Shown in pieces: positions 8,291 to 16,513 of a stretch of DNA of 64,000 bases. Source of the DNA: Modestobacter sp. VKM Ac-2984 (GTDB taxonomy: Bacteria; Actinomycetota; Actinomycetes; Mycobacteriales; Geodermatophilaceae); the NCBI RefSeq assembly GCF_026967985.1, contig NZ_JAPVBJ010000003.1:371101-435100 (forward strand). The letters run 5' to 3'. The translations under genes were made by a program, and so were the position numbers. The stretch's first letter is position 1; each line of letters starts with the position of its first letter. The notes under the pieces are model-generated. The model was given only the letters and a program-made list of their open reading frames with translations, had not been told where the DNA came from and did no database searches.

Positions 8291-9268
8291 GTGGCAGCCA
8301 AGCGGGCAGAACGACTGGTCAACCTGGTCATCGCCCTGCTCGGGACCAGGCAGTACGTCTCGGCGGCGAAGATCCGCTCGATCGTCCCCGGCTACGAGCC
8401 CGACGACGGCACCGACCGCGCCGACGAGGCGTTCAAGCGGATGTTCGAGCGGGACAAGGCCGAGCTGCGGGAGATCGGCGTGCCCCTGGAGACCGGGCGC
8501 ACCAGCGCCTTCGACACCGAGGACGGCTACCGCATCGCCCGGGCCGACTACGAGCTGCCCGAGATCACCCTGACCGGGGAAGAGGCGGCTGCCGTGGGGC
8601 TGGCGCTGCGGCTGTGGCAGTCCGCGCAGCTCGCCGGCGCCGCGCAGAGCGCCCTGGTGAAGCTGCGTGCCGCCGGGGTCGAGGTCGACCAGTCCCGCGG
8701 CCTGTCCATCCAGCCGCGCCTGGACGCCGGTGAACCGGCCTTCGAGCCCTGCTACGCGGCGGCGCGTGACCGCCGGGCGCTCGCCTTCGACTACCGCCGT
8801 CCCGACGAGGACACCGCCAGCCGCCGCCGGGTGCAGCCGTGGGGGCTCGTGGCCTGGCACGGCCGCTGGTACCTGGTCGGCCACGACCTGGACCGGCAGG
8901 CGACCCGGGTGTTCCGGCTGTCCCGGGTCACCGGGACGCCGCGGGCCAGCGGCCCGACCGGTGCGTTCGAGCCGCCGGCCGACCTCGACCTCGCCTCGGT
9001 GGTGGCCGGCTCGGAGCGGCGGGAGGAGCAGCTCGTCGTCGTCCGGGCCCGGCCGGGCACCGCGATCGGCCTGCGCCGGCACGCCACGCCGCTGGGGCCC
9101 GCGGACGACGGGGACGACCGGCTGGAGCTGCGCACCACCACGCCCTGGGCGCTGGCCGACCAGCTGGCCGCCTACGGGCCGGACGTGCTGGTGGAGGCCC
9201 CGCAAGGGATGCGCGAGGCGGTTGTCGAACGGCTCAGCCGGCTCGCCGCCGTGGGGGAGCGGGCATGA
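8291..9268 (+). CDS. pafB: WYL-domain transcriptional regulator PafB
   Basis: PafB pairs with PafC as the WYL activator of the LexA-independent DNA-damage response in mycobacteria. The 325-residue protein has an N-terminal winged-helix part (residues 1-80: ERLVNLVIALLGTRQYVSAAKI...FERDKAELREIGVPLE). The central WYL domain includes RVQPWGLVAWHGRWYLVGHD, and a C-terminal WCX extension follows. It overlaps pafC by 4 nt (ATGA), so the two are translationally coupled. Start chosen from the leaderless -10 at 8279. pafBC is separated from pafA here by the SDR and DUF3866 genes. Confidence 0.92.
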   Translation: MAAKRAERLVNLVIALLGTRQYVSAAKIRSIVPGYEPDDGTDRADEAFKRMFERDKAELREIGVPLETGRTSAFDTEDGYRIARADYELPEITLTGEEAAAVGLALRLWQSAQLAGAAQSALVKLRAAGVEVDQSRGLSIQPRLDAGEPAFEPCYAAARDRRALAFDYRRPDEDTASRRRVQPWGLVAWHGRWYLVGHDLDRQATRVFRLSRVTGTPRASGPTGAFEPPADLDLASVVAGSERREEQLVVVRARPGTAIGLRRHATPLGPADDGDDRLELRTTTPWALADQLAAYGPDVLVEAPQGMREAVVERLSRLAAVGERA

Positions 9269-10230
9269 CGGCCCCCAGCACGGCCGAGCGGATGACCCGG
9301 CTGCTCGCCCTGGTGCCCTACCTGACCGCCCGCCCCGACGGGGTCCGGCTGGCCGACGCGGCCGCCGACTTCGGGGTCACCGAAGCCCAGCTGCGCCGGG
9401 ACCTGGACCTGCTCTGGGTCTGCGGCCTCCCCGGGCACGGCCCGGGCGACCTCATCGACCTGGCCTTCGAGGGCGACCGGGTCCGGATCACCTTCACCGC
9501 CGGGATGGTCCGCCCGCTGCGGTTGTCCACCGACGAGGCGGTCGCGCTGATCGTCGCGCTGCGCACCCTGCTGGAGCTGCCCGGGCTGGCCGAGGGAGAG
9601 GCGGTGAGTCGGGCGCTGGCCAAGGTCTCGGCCGCGGCCGGGCACCCGGCGGAGGCGCGGGCGCCGGTGGCGGTCAGCGTCGACGCCCGCGCGCAGTCCC
9701 TCGCCGTCGTCCGCGAGGGGGTGGAGCGGCACCGCGCCCTGCACCTGCACTACTACGTGCCCAGCCGGGACGAGCGCACCGAGCGCACCGTCGACCCGAT
9801 GCGGCTGCTGCTGGTCGACGGCCACTGGTACCTGGAGGCGTGGTGCCGGAACGCCGAGGGCGTCCGGCTGTTCCGGCTGGACCGGATCGACGACGTCGCC
9901 GTGCTCGACGAGCCGGCCGCGCCGCCGCCCCAGGCGCACGAGCGCGACCTGGCCGAGGGGCTCTACCAGCCCGGCGCGGCGGAGCCGCTGGTCCGGCTGC
10001 GGCTGGCCCGCACCGCCCGCTGGGTCGCCGACTACTACCCGGTGGAGGAGCAGACCGAGGTGACCGACCCGCCGGGTGGGCTGGCGGTCACGGTCCGGAC
10101 GTCGGACCTGTCCTGGGCCCGCCGCCTGGTGGCCTCGCTGGGCGGGGCGGCCACGGTCGACGAGCCGGTCGAGCTCGCCACCCAGGTCGCCGAGGCGGCC
10201 CGCGCCGCACTGGCCCGGTACGCGGACTGA
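9265..10230 (+). CDS. pafC: WYL-domain transcriptional regulator PafC
   Basis: The 321-residue partner of PafB. The N-terminal helix-turn-helix region (VRLADAAADFGVTEAQLRRDLDLLWVCGL, about residues 27-55) is followed by a WYL domain with LLLVDGHWYLEAWCR around residue 190 and a C-terminal WCX-like region with RTARWVADYYPVEE. The ATG overlaps the pafB stop, as is usual for this pair. In the family the two proteins act as a heterodimer-like unit sensing a DNA-damage signal. Confidence 0.92.
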   Translation: MTAPSTAERMTRLLALVPYLTARPDGVRLADAAADFGVTEAQLRRDLDLLWVCGLPGHGPGDLIDLAFEGDRVRITFTAGMVRPLRLSTDEAVALIVALRTLLELPGLAEGEAVSRALAKVSAAAGHPAEARAPVAVSVDARAQSLAVVREGVERHRALHLHYYVPSRDERTERTVDPMRLLLVDGHWYLEAWCRNAEGVRLFRLDRIDDVAVLDEPAAPPPQAHERDLAEGLYQPGAAEPLVRLRLARTARWVADYYPVEEQTEVTDPPGGLAVTVRTSDLSWARRLVASLGGAATVDEPVELATQVAEAARAALARYAD

Positions 10231-10268
10231 CCGGCAGCTCACCCAGCGCCCGGGAGGGCCGCGCCGGT

Positions 10269-10274
10269 TAGGCT
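10269..10274 (+). promoter_or_regulatory. -10 element of leaderless promoter (small membrane protein)
   Basis: TAGGCT, 7 nt before the GTG at 10282. Confidence 0.45.
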
Positions 10275-10281
10275 CCGCCCC

Positions 10282-10488
10282 GTGCTGCTGACCGTGTGGA
10301 TCGTCGTCCCGGTGCTGGCCCTGCTGGTGCTCGGCGTGCTCGGGTACGGGTTGTTCGGTGCCGCCGGGCGGCTGGACGGCGAGCTGCGGGCGCTGGAGCG
10401 CGACGTCCGCCCCGTGCTGGCCGAGGTCCAGGCCGCCGCGGAGAAGGCCGCCGCCCAGCGCGCGGACCGGTCGGAGACCGACGACTGA
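10282..10488 (+). CDS. Small membrane protein, unknown function
   Basis: A 68-residue protein with one N-terminal hydrophobic segment (about residues 2-26, VWIVVPVLALLVLGVLGYGL) followed by a charged, probably helical tail rich in Glu, Arg and Ala. The layout resembles small single-span proteins with a cytoplasmic coiled coil. It lies between pafC and tatA on the same strand. Function not recognised. Start supported by the leaderless -10 at 10269. Confidence 0.65.
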   Translation: MLLTVWIVVPVLALLVLGVLGYGLFGAAGRLDGELRALERDVRPVLAEVQAAAEKAAAQRADRSETDD

Positions 10489-10495
10489 ACCGGAG

Positions 10496-10522
10496 GTGGA
10501 CGGCGTGGGTACAGCCGTCCGC
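10496..10522 (+). terminator. Hairpin between small membrane gene and tatA
   Basis: GGACGGC and GCCGTCC around a 9-nt loop, extendable by a G-U and a G-C pair. It starts a few nt after the stop at 10488. Confidence 0.45.
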
Positions 10523-10549
10523 AGCCCTGGACCCACGGAGTTCCGGGCG

Positions 10550-10555
10550 TAGAGT
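10550..10555 (+). promoter_or_regulatory. Candidate -10 element for tatA
   Basis: TAGAGT with a weak -35-like TGGACC at 10528 (16-nt spacer). The leader of about 30 nt contains GGAGGAG before the tatA ATG. Confidence 0.4.
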
Positions 10556-10591
10556 CAGCTTGGCACGCCCCCCACGACTCGGAGGAGTCCG

Positions 10592-10918
10592 ATGAACCTC
10601 GGCCCCATGGAGATCGGCCTCATCATCCTGGCCGTCCTGCTGCTCTTCGGTTACAAGAAGCTGCCCGACGCCTCCCGCTCGATGGGCCGTTCGATGCGCA
10701 TCTTCAAGAGCGAGATGAAGGGCATGAAGGACGACGACGTGCGCGCCAAGGACGAGGCCCGCACCTCCCCGGTCACCGGCGAGATCGTGGCCCCCGCGGT
10801 GAACCCGGGCGCCGTCGACTACGAGGCCGAGGCCGCCGCCGCCGAGACCCGCGCCGCCGAGATGCGGGCGCGCGCGGAGCAGGTGCGTTCGTCGGCATCC
10901 GCCGACGGCACGCGCTGA
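10592..10918 (+). CDS. tatA: Sec-independent translocase subunit TatA
   Basis: This is the pore-forming subunit of the twin-arginine translocase. The 108-residue protein has a short N-terminal transmembrane helix (GPMEIGLIILAVLLLFGYKKLPD), the conserved Phe-Gly hinge, and an amphipathic helix with lysines (RSMGRSMRIFKSEMKGM). A variable acidic/Ala-rich tail follows. GGAGGAG lies upstream of the ATG. tatC follows after 25 nt. No tatB is present in the window. Confidence 0.95.
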   Translation: MNLGPMEIGLIILAVLLLFGYKKLPDASRSMGRSMRIFKSEMKGMKDDDVRAKDEARTSPVTGEIVAPAVNPGAVDYEAEAAAAETRAAEMRARAEQVRSSASADGTR

Positions 10919-10943
10919 CCCGCACCACCGACTGCTGCCGCCC

Positions 10944-11873
10944 GTGACCCTGGCAGGGCGAGTGCGTGACCGCCGACCGCGGCGTCCCGAACGGGACGCC
11001 GCGGCGACGATGAGCCTCATCGGCCACCTCCGTGAGTTCCGCAACCGCGTGGGCATCGCGCTGTTCTTCGTGCTGATCGGTACGGCGGTGGCGTTCTGGT
11101 GGTACGAGCAGGGCCTGGGGGAGTTCATCCGGGCGCCCTACTGCGGTTTGGCGGCGGACGACCGCGGACTGCCCACCCAGGCCGACGGCGACTGCGACCT
11201 GCTCGTCATCGACGTCCTCGGCGGTGCGCTGATCCGGCTGAAGATCAGCTTCATCGTCGGTGTGGTGCTGTCCGCGCCGTTCTGGCTGTACCAGGTGTGG
11301 GCCTTCCTCACCCCGGGGCTGAAGAAGAGCGAGAAGCGCTACGGCGTCGCGTTCGTGGCGGCGTCCAGCAGCCTGTTCGCCCTCGGCGCGGCACTGGCCT
11401 ACATCGCACTGGCCAAGGGCCTCGAGCTGCTGATCGGCCTGGCCGGCGACGGCGTCACCGTCGCGCTGACCGCCCAGGAGTACGTCGGCTTCGTCATCTC
11501 GTTGCTGGTCGCCTTCGGGGTGAGCTTCGAACTGCCGCTGATCGCGGTCGTGCTGAACCTGATCGGCGTCCTCTCCTACAAGACGCTGTCCAAGAGCCGG
11601 CGGTGGATCTACTTCCTCACCATCGTCTTCGCCGCGTTCATCACCCCCACGCAGGACCCGTTCACCATGTTGCTGATGGCCGCGCCGATGTGCGTGCTGT
11701 TCGAGATCGCGATCCAGATCGCCCGGTTCGTGGACAAGCGGCGGGCCAAGCGGGAGGCTGCGGAGGGCCTGGCCGGGCTGGACGACGACGAGGCCTCGCC
11801 GGAGATCGAGGCGGCCAGTCCGCTGGACACCACCCCGAGCCCGATCGACGAGCCGGAACACCTCCGGCGCTGA
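10944..11873 (+). CDS. tatC: Sec-independent translocase subunit TatC
   Basis: The multi-span receptor of the Tat pathway, 309 residues. The signature MSLIGHLREFRNRVGIA precedes the first membrane helix, with its conserved Glu in the first cytoplasmic region. Further motifs include PFWLYQVWAFLTPGLKKSEKR in the second helix region and FGVSFELPL in a later helix. A charged C-terminal tail of about 50 residues is cytoplasmic. The GTG at 10944 gives an N-terminal extension of 22 residues before MSLIGHL, so translation could instead begin at the internal ATG. Confidence 0.94.
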   Translation: MTLAGRVRDRRPRRPERDAAATMSLIGHLREFRNRVGIALFFVLIGTAVAFWWYEQGLGEFIRAPYCGLAADDRGLPTQADGDCDLLVIDVLGGALIRLKISFIVGVVLSAPFWLYQVWAFLTPGLKKSEKRYGVAFVAASSSLFALGAALAYIALAKGLELLIGLAGDGVTVALTAQEYVGFVISLLVAFGVSFELPLIAVVLNLIGVLSYKTLSKSRRWIYFLTIVFAAFITPTQDPFTMLLMAAPMCVLFEIAIQIARFVDKRRAKREAAEGLAGLDDDEASPEIEAASPLDTTPSPIDEPEHLRR

Positions 11874-11889
11874 GCCGGTCGACCGCGGC

Positions 11890-12873
11890 GTGACGCGGCC
11901 CGAGGTGGCCGTCCTGGTCAACGCCGCCGCCGGGCGGGGCCGCGCCGCCCGGGCGACGACGGCGGTCCTCGCGGCACTGACCGCCGGCGGCGTGCGTCCG
12001 CGGGTCCTGGCGGCCGCCACCCGGACCGCGGCGGAACAGCAGGCCGCGGCCGCGGTGGCCGACGGGGTCGCCGCGGTCGCCGCCCTCGGTGGCGACGGCG
12101 CGGCGCACGCCGCCCTCCAGGCGGTGGCCGGCACCGCGACCCCGCTGGCGCTGCTGCCCGCCGGCAGCGGCAACGACCTGGCCACCGCCCTCGGCGTACC
12201 GGCCGACCCGGTGCGGGCCGCCTCCGCGCTCACCGCGGACCTGCACGCCGGCCGCAGCAGGCGGATCGACGTCGCCCGCACCGGGGAGCGGTGGTGGGGC
12301 ACCGTGCTGTGCTGCGGCTTCGACTCGGCGGTCACCGACCGGGCGAACCGGCTGCGCTGGCCGCGTGGCCCCCGCCGCTACGACCTGGCGATCCTGCTGG
12401 AGCTGGCCCGGCTGCGGCCCCGGGCGGTGACGCTCACCGTCGACGGAGACGTCCGTGAACGGGAGGTCACCCTGGTCGCGGTCGGCAACACCCCCTGGTA
12501 CGGCGGCGGGCTGAAGATCGCGCCCGGCGCCGACCCGGCCGACGGGCTGCTGGAGGTCGTCGTCATCGGCCCGGTCAGCCGCCGCGAGCTGGTGCGCACG
12601 CGCCCGCGGCTGGCCGACGGCAGCCACGTCGGCCACCCCGCCGTCACCGTGCTGCGTGGCCGGGAGATCGGCCTTGCCGGTGCCGGCCTGACCACCTGGG
12701 CCGACGGCGAGCCGATCGGCGCACTCCCGGCCACGACGGTCTGTGTCCCCGGCGCCCTCACCGTCCTCGGCGCGGCTCCACCCCACCATAATGGCCATTT
12801 TGGTGGTACGGCGGGGACGACCGGTGGTGCGGTGGGGGAGCGCCTAACGTGGGGGCATGTCCAGCCCGGCTGA
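11890..12873 (+). CDS. Diacylglycerol/sphingosine kinase-like lipid kinase
   Basis: A 327-residue member of the DAGK catalytic-domain family, which phosphorylates lipid alcohols with ATP. It has the N-terminal VLVNAAAGRGRA, the nucleotide-binding GGDGAAHAALQ and the PAGSGNDLA motif, then NTPWYGGGLKIAPGADPADGLLEV typical of the C-terminal lobe. The last 30 or so residues run through an AT-rich 24-bp palindrome (12783-12806) and overlap the helY start by 17 nt. They are probably not part of the conserved fold. The GTG start lies 16 nt after tatC, so it is in the same transcript. Confidence 0.88.
   Translation: MTRPEVAVLVNAAAGRGRAARATTAVLAALTAGGVRPRVLAAATRTAAEQQAAAAVADGVAAVAALGGDGAAHAALQAVAGTATPLALLPAGSGNDLATALGVPADPVRAASALTADLHAGRSRRIDVARTGERWWGTVLCCGFDSAVTDRANRLRWPRGPRRYDLAILLELARLRPRAVTLTVDGDVREREVTLVAVGNTPWYGGGLKIAPGADPADGLLEVVVIGPVSRRELVRTRPRLADGSHVGHPAVTVLRGREIGLAGAGLTTWADGEPIGALPATTVCVPGALTVLGAAPPHHNGHFGGTAGTTGGAVGERLTWGHVQPG
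12783..12806 (+). promoter_or_regulatory. 24-bp near-perfect palindrome upstream of helY
   Basis: CCACCA-T-AATGGCCATT-T-TGGTGG, symmetric except at one position pair, AT-rich at the core and 51 nt before the helY start. It could be a repressor operator or hairpin. It lies inside the 3' end of the lipid kinase frame. Confidence 0.5.
12845..12850 (+). promoter_or_regulatory. -10 element of leaderless helY promoter
   Basis: TAACGT, 6 nt before the ATG at 12857. Confidence 0.5.
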
Positions 12874-15694
12874 GCGTTACGCGGCTGCCCGTCGGCGGAA
12901 CGCACACCCCACCCTCTCGGACTTCACCGCCGACCTCGGCTTCTCCCTGGACCCGTTCCAGGTGGAGGCGTGCGAGGCGCTGGAGGAGGGCTCCGGCGTG
13001 CTGGTCTGCGCCCCGACCGGCGCCGGCAAGACGGTGGTGGGGGAGTTCGCCGTCCACAAGGCGCTGCAGGAGGGCCGCAAGGCCTTCTACACGACGCCGA
13101 TCAAGGCGCTGAGCAACCAGAAGTACCGCGACCTCTGCGACCGGTACGGGTCGGCGAAGGTCGGGCTGCTGACCGGGGACAACGCCATCAACGGCGACGC
13201 ACCGGTGGTCGTGATGACCACCGAGGTGCTGCGCAACATGCTCTACGTCGACTCCCCGGCGCTCACCGACCTCGGCTACGTCGTGATGGACGAGGTGCAC
13301 TACCTGGCCGACCGCTTCCGCGGGGCGGTCTGGGAAGAGGTGATCATCCACCTCCCCGAGCACGTCCGGCTGGTCTCGCTCTCGGCCACGGTCAGCAACG
13401 CCGAGGAGTTCGCCGACTGGCTGGTCACCGTCCGCGGGGACACCCGGGTGGTGGTCAGCGAGGTGCGGCCGATCCCGCTGTGGCAGCACATGCTCGTGGG
13501 CGGGCGGGTGTTCGACCTGTTCGCGCTGCGGCCCGCGGCGCACGCGGCGGAGTGGGAGCAGACCCCGCGCGGGCTGTCGACCCGCGAGCGCGGCCGCGCG
13601 GTCGTCGACCCGGAGCTGGTGCGCTACGTGCACGAGCAGGAGCGGCGCTTCGACAGCTGGTCCGGCGGAGGCGGCGGCACCCGGGGCGGGTTCAGCCACA
13701 AACCCCGCTACCGGCCGCCGTCCCGGCCGGAGGTCATCGAACGGTTGGACCGCGCCGGGCTGCTCCCGGCGATCACCTTCGTGTTCAGCCGCAACGGGTG
13801 CGACGCCGCGGTGCACCAGTGCCTGGGCTCCGGGATGCGGCTGACCGACGAGACCGAGCGCCGGGCGATCGCCGAGATCATCGACCGGCGCACCGGTTCG
13901 CTGCCCGAGGAGGACCTGCACGTCCTGGGGTTCTGGGAGTGGCGGGAGGGCCTGCTCGCCGGCTTCGCCGCCCACCACGCCGGGCTGGTGCCGGCGTTCA
14001 AGGAGACCGTCGAGGAGTGCTTCGTCCGCGGCCTGGTCAAGGCGGTGTTCGCCACCGAGACCCTCGCGCTGGGCATCAACATGCCGGCGCGCACCGTCGT
14101 CCTCGAGCGGCTGGTGAAGTGGAACGGCGAGGCCCACGCCGACGTGACCCCGGGGGAGTACACCCAGCTGACCGGCCGGGCCGGCCGTCGCGGCATCGAC
14201 ATCGAGGGCCACGCCGTCGTCGTGTGGGCGCCGGGCGTCGACCCGGCGGCGGTCGCCGGGCTGGCCAGCACCCGCACCTACCCGCTGCGGTCCTCCTTCC
14301 GGCCCAGCTACAACATGGCCGTCAACCTGGTCGGGGCCTTCGGCCGGGATCGCGCCCGCGAGCTGCTCGCCGCCTCGTTCGCGCAGTTCCAGGCCGACCG
14401 GTCGGTGGTCGGCCTGGCCCGCTCGGCGGCCCGGCACGAGGAGGACGCCGCCCGGCTGCTCAAGGAGATGAACGCCGGGCTCAGCGCGGCCGTGCTGGAC
14501 GTCGCCGGGTACGCCCGGCTGCGGATGGAGATCTCCGAGCGGGAGAAGGCGCTGTCCCGGGACACGCAGGCCAAGCGCCGGCTGGAGGCCACCGAGTCCC
14601 TGGCCGCGCTACGCGCCGGGGACGTCATCCGGGTGCCGAGCGGACGACGCCAAGGGCTGGCCGTGGTGCTCGACCCCGGGGTCACCGAGCTCACCGACCC
14701 CCGCCCCCTGGTGCTGACCGAGGACAAGTGGGCCGGTCGGCTGGCCTCCGGCGACTTCCCGTCCCCGGTGAGCGCCCTGGCCCGGGTCAAGGTGCCGAAG
14801 AACTTCAACCACCGCAGCCCGCACGCCCGCCGGGACCTCGCCTCGACGCTGCGCAACGCCCGCGCCGAGAACGGCCTGGGCGCCCGGCGCACCAAGGGCA
14901 GGTCCGCGGCCGACGACGACCCGGTGCTCGCCGACCTCCGGCACGCCCTGCGCGTCCACCCGGTGCACGGGCTGCCCGACCGGGAGGACCGGGTGCGCGC
15001 CGCCGACCGCTGGCTGCGCGAGCTGCGCGACGCCGAGCGGCTGCGCCGGCAGATCGCCGACCGCACCAACTCGCTGACCCAGCAGTTCGACCGCACCTGC
15101 GACGTCCTGACCGAACTGGGCTACCTGCAGCCGGTGACGGCGCTGGACGCCGAAGGCGCCGCACCGGGCTCGACCGTGGTCACCGAGGCCGGCCGCCGGC
15201 TGAGCCGGATCTGGTCGGAGACCGACCTGCTCACCGCGGAGTGCCTGCGGGCCGGGGCCTTCCGCGGGCTCACCCCGGCCGAGCTCGCCGGCTGCGTCTC
15301 CGCCCTGGTGTTCGAGGCCCGCCGGGACAGCGCCGCCCAGCCCTCCGTGCCCGCCGGGAAGGTCGCCGGGGCCCTCGCCGAGATGCGCAGGGTGCACACG
15401 GCGCTGTCCGACGTGGAGCGGGAGCACACCGTGCCGGTCACCCGCGAGCTGGACCTGGGCTTCGTCTGGGCCGCCTACCGGTGGGCCGACGGGCAGAGCC
15501 TGGACCGCGTGCTGGCCGGGGCGGAGCAGGCCGGGACCGAGCTCTCCGGCGGCGACTTCGTCCGCTGGGCCCGGCAGCTGGTCGACCTGCTCGACCAGCT
15601 CGCCAAGGTCGCCGACGACCCGCTGGCCGGGGTGGCGCGCGCCGCCGTGGGCCGGGTCCGCCGCGGGGTGGTGGCGGTCGCCGTCACCGACTGA
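12857..15694 (+). CDS. helY: Ski2-like DEAD/DEAH-box RNA helicase HelY
   Basis: A 945-residue superfamily 2 helicase. Walker A is APTGAGKT (residues 52-59), motif II is DEVH (145-148), motif III SAT follows soon after, and the second RecA lobe has TETLALGINMPARTVV and QLTGRAGRRGID (motifs V and VI). A long C-terminal region resembles the Ski2/Mtr4 DSHCT domain. The family unwinds RNA in processing or decay. The gene follows tatC and the lipid kinase, matching the M. tuberculosis order tatA-tatC-helY apart from the inserted kinase gene. Start supported by the -10 at 12845. Confidence 0.94.
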   Translation: MSSPAERYAAARRRNAHPTLSDFTADLGFSLDPFQVEACEALEEGSGVLVCAPTGAGKTVVGEFAVHKALQEGRKAFYTTPIKALSNQKYRDLCDRYGSAKVGLLTGDNAINGDAPVVVMTTEVLRNMLYVDSPALTDLGYVVMDEVHYLADRFRGAVWEEVIIHLPEHVRLVSLSATVSNAEEFADWLVTVRGDTRVVVSEVRPIPLWQHMLVGGRVFDLFALRPAAHAAEWEQTPRGLSTRERGRAVVDPELVRYVHEQERRFDSWSGGGGGTRGGFSHKPRYRPPSRPEVIERLDRAGLLPAITFVFSRNGCDAAVHQCLGSGMRLTDETERRAIAEIIDRRTGSLPEEDLHVLGFWEWREGLLAGFAAHHAGLVPAFKETVEECFVRGLVKAVFATETLALGINMPARTVVLERLVKWNGEAHADVTPGEYTQLTGRAGRRGIDIEGHAVVVWAPGVDPAAVAGLASTRTYPLRSSFRPSYNMAVNLVGAFGRDRARELLAASFAQFQADRSVVGLARSAARHEEDAARLLKEMNAGLSAAVLDVAGYARLRMEISEREKALSRDTQAKRRLEATESLAALRAGDVIRVPSGRRQGLAVVLDPGVTELTDPRPLVLTEDKWAGRLASGDFPSPVSALARVKVPKNFNHRSPHARRDLASTLRNARAENGLGARRTKGRSAADDDPVLADLRHALRVHPVHGLPDREDRVRAADRWLRELRDAERLRRQIADRTNSLTQQFDRTCDVLTELGYLQPVTALDAEGAAPGSTVVTEAGRRLSRIWSETDLLTAECLRAGAFRGLTPAELAGCVSALVFEARRDSAAQPSVPAGKVAGALAEMRRVHTALSDVEREHTVPVTRELDLGFVWAAYRWADGQSLDRVLAGAEQAGTELSGGDFVRWARQLVDLLDQLAKVADDPLAGVARAAVGRVRRGVVAVAVTD

Positions 15695-15763
15695 GCCGGG
15701 GTCTGCGGCCGGTGGGCCACAATCGGCCCGCCCCGGGGTGCCGGGCCTGATCGAGGAGCCACG

Positions 15764-16504
15764 ATGAGCCAGCCGCCGCAGGGCGAGGACCCGCAGTCCC
15801 CGTGGGCTCGCCCGGACCCGTCGACGGGTGCTGCGCCCGACTCCCGCACGGCGGCACCGGGAGGGAGTGGCTGGGGGCCGCCCTCGGCCACTTCCGGACG
15901 GCCCGCGGAGCACCCGGGCTGGGGCACGCCTCCCCGGCACGGCCAGCCGGACTCCCACGGGCAGCCACCGCAGTACGGGCCCGCGCCTCAGTACGGACCC
16001 GCGCCTCAGTACGGACCCGCGCCTCAGTACGGGTCACCGTCCCCGTACGGGCAGCCACCCCGGTACGGGCAGTCCGGCGACTGGGGTCCGCCGCCGGGGG
16101 GTCCCGGTCGGTCGGGTGGCTGGGGTCCGCCGTCGGGGCAGTTCCCCGAGCAGCAGGGGTTCCCCGGCGGCTGGGGTCCGCCCGCGCCCCCGGCCCGGAC
16201 CCGCTCCCGGCGGCCGCGGTTGCTGGGCCTGGGCCTCCTGGCGGTCCTGCTGGTGGCGGCCGCGCTCACCCTGCCGTCCCCGTTCGGCTCCACCCGGCTC
16301 GACCCGGCGGCGGTCGAGCGCGCCGTCGCCGGCCAGTTCCAGGAGCGGGAGGGCGTCGCCCTGGACCTCAGCTGCGCGGAGGAGCTCCCGGTCGTCGACG
16401 GCGCCACCTACTCGTGCGCCGGCCGCACCGCCGACGGCGAACCGGTCACCGTCACGATCACGCTGCGCGGCGAAGCGGGCGACTACACCTGGGACGAGGG
16501 CTGA
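15764..16504 (+). CDS. Pro/Gly/Tyr-rich membrane protein with DUF4333 domain
   Basis: A 246-residue protein with a disordered N-terminal part (1-145) rich in Pro, Gly, Gln and Tyr. This includes tandem PAPQYG hexapeptides, encoded by 18-bp repeats at 15971-16033. One membrane segment follows (about 152-170, LLGLGLLAVLLVAAAL), then an extracytoplasmic DUF4333 domain with two Cys (DLSCAEELP and TYSCAGRTADG) likely to form a disulfide. Function unknown. It occupies the place of Rv2091c, a membrane protein, next to helY. Confidence 0.8.
   Translation: MSQPPQGEDPQSPWARPDPSTGAAPDSRTAAPGGSGWGPPSATSGRPAEHPGWGTPPRHGQPDSHGQPPQYGPAPQYGPAPQYGPAPQYGSPSPYGQPPRYGQSGDWGPPPGGPGRSGGWGPPSGQFPEQQGFPGGWGPPAPPARTRSRRPRLLGLGLLAVLLVAAALTLPSPFGSTRLDPAAVERAVAGQFQEREGVALDLSCAEELPVVDGATYSCAGRTADGEPVTVTITLRGEAGDYTWDEG
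15971..16033 (+). repeat. 18-bp tandem repeat inside the DUF4333 gene
   Basis: Three full units of CAGTACGGACCCGCGCCT (unit 1 has one base change) plus a half unit, encoding QYGPAP. The copy number is likely to vary between strains. Confidence 0.85.
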
Positions 16505-16513
16505 CCGGGCGGT

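Noticed and set aside
15971..16033. Tandem repeats as a CRISPR array
   Set aside because: 18-bp units without spacers, in frame and coding for QYGPAP in a low-complexity protein segment.
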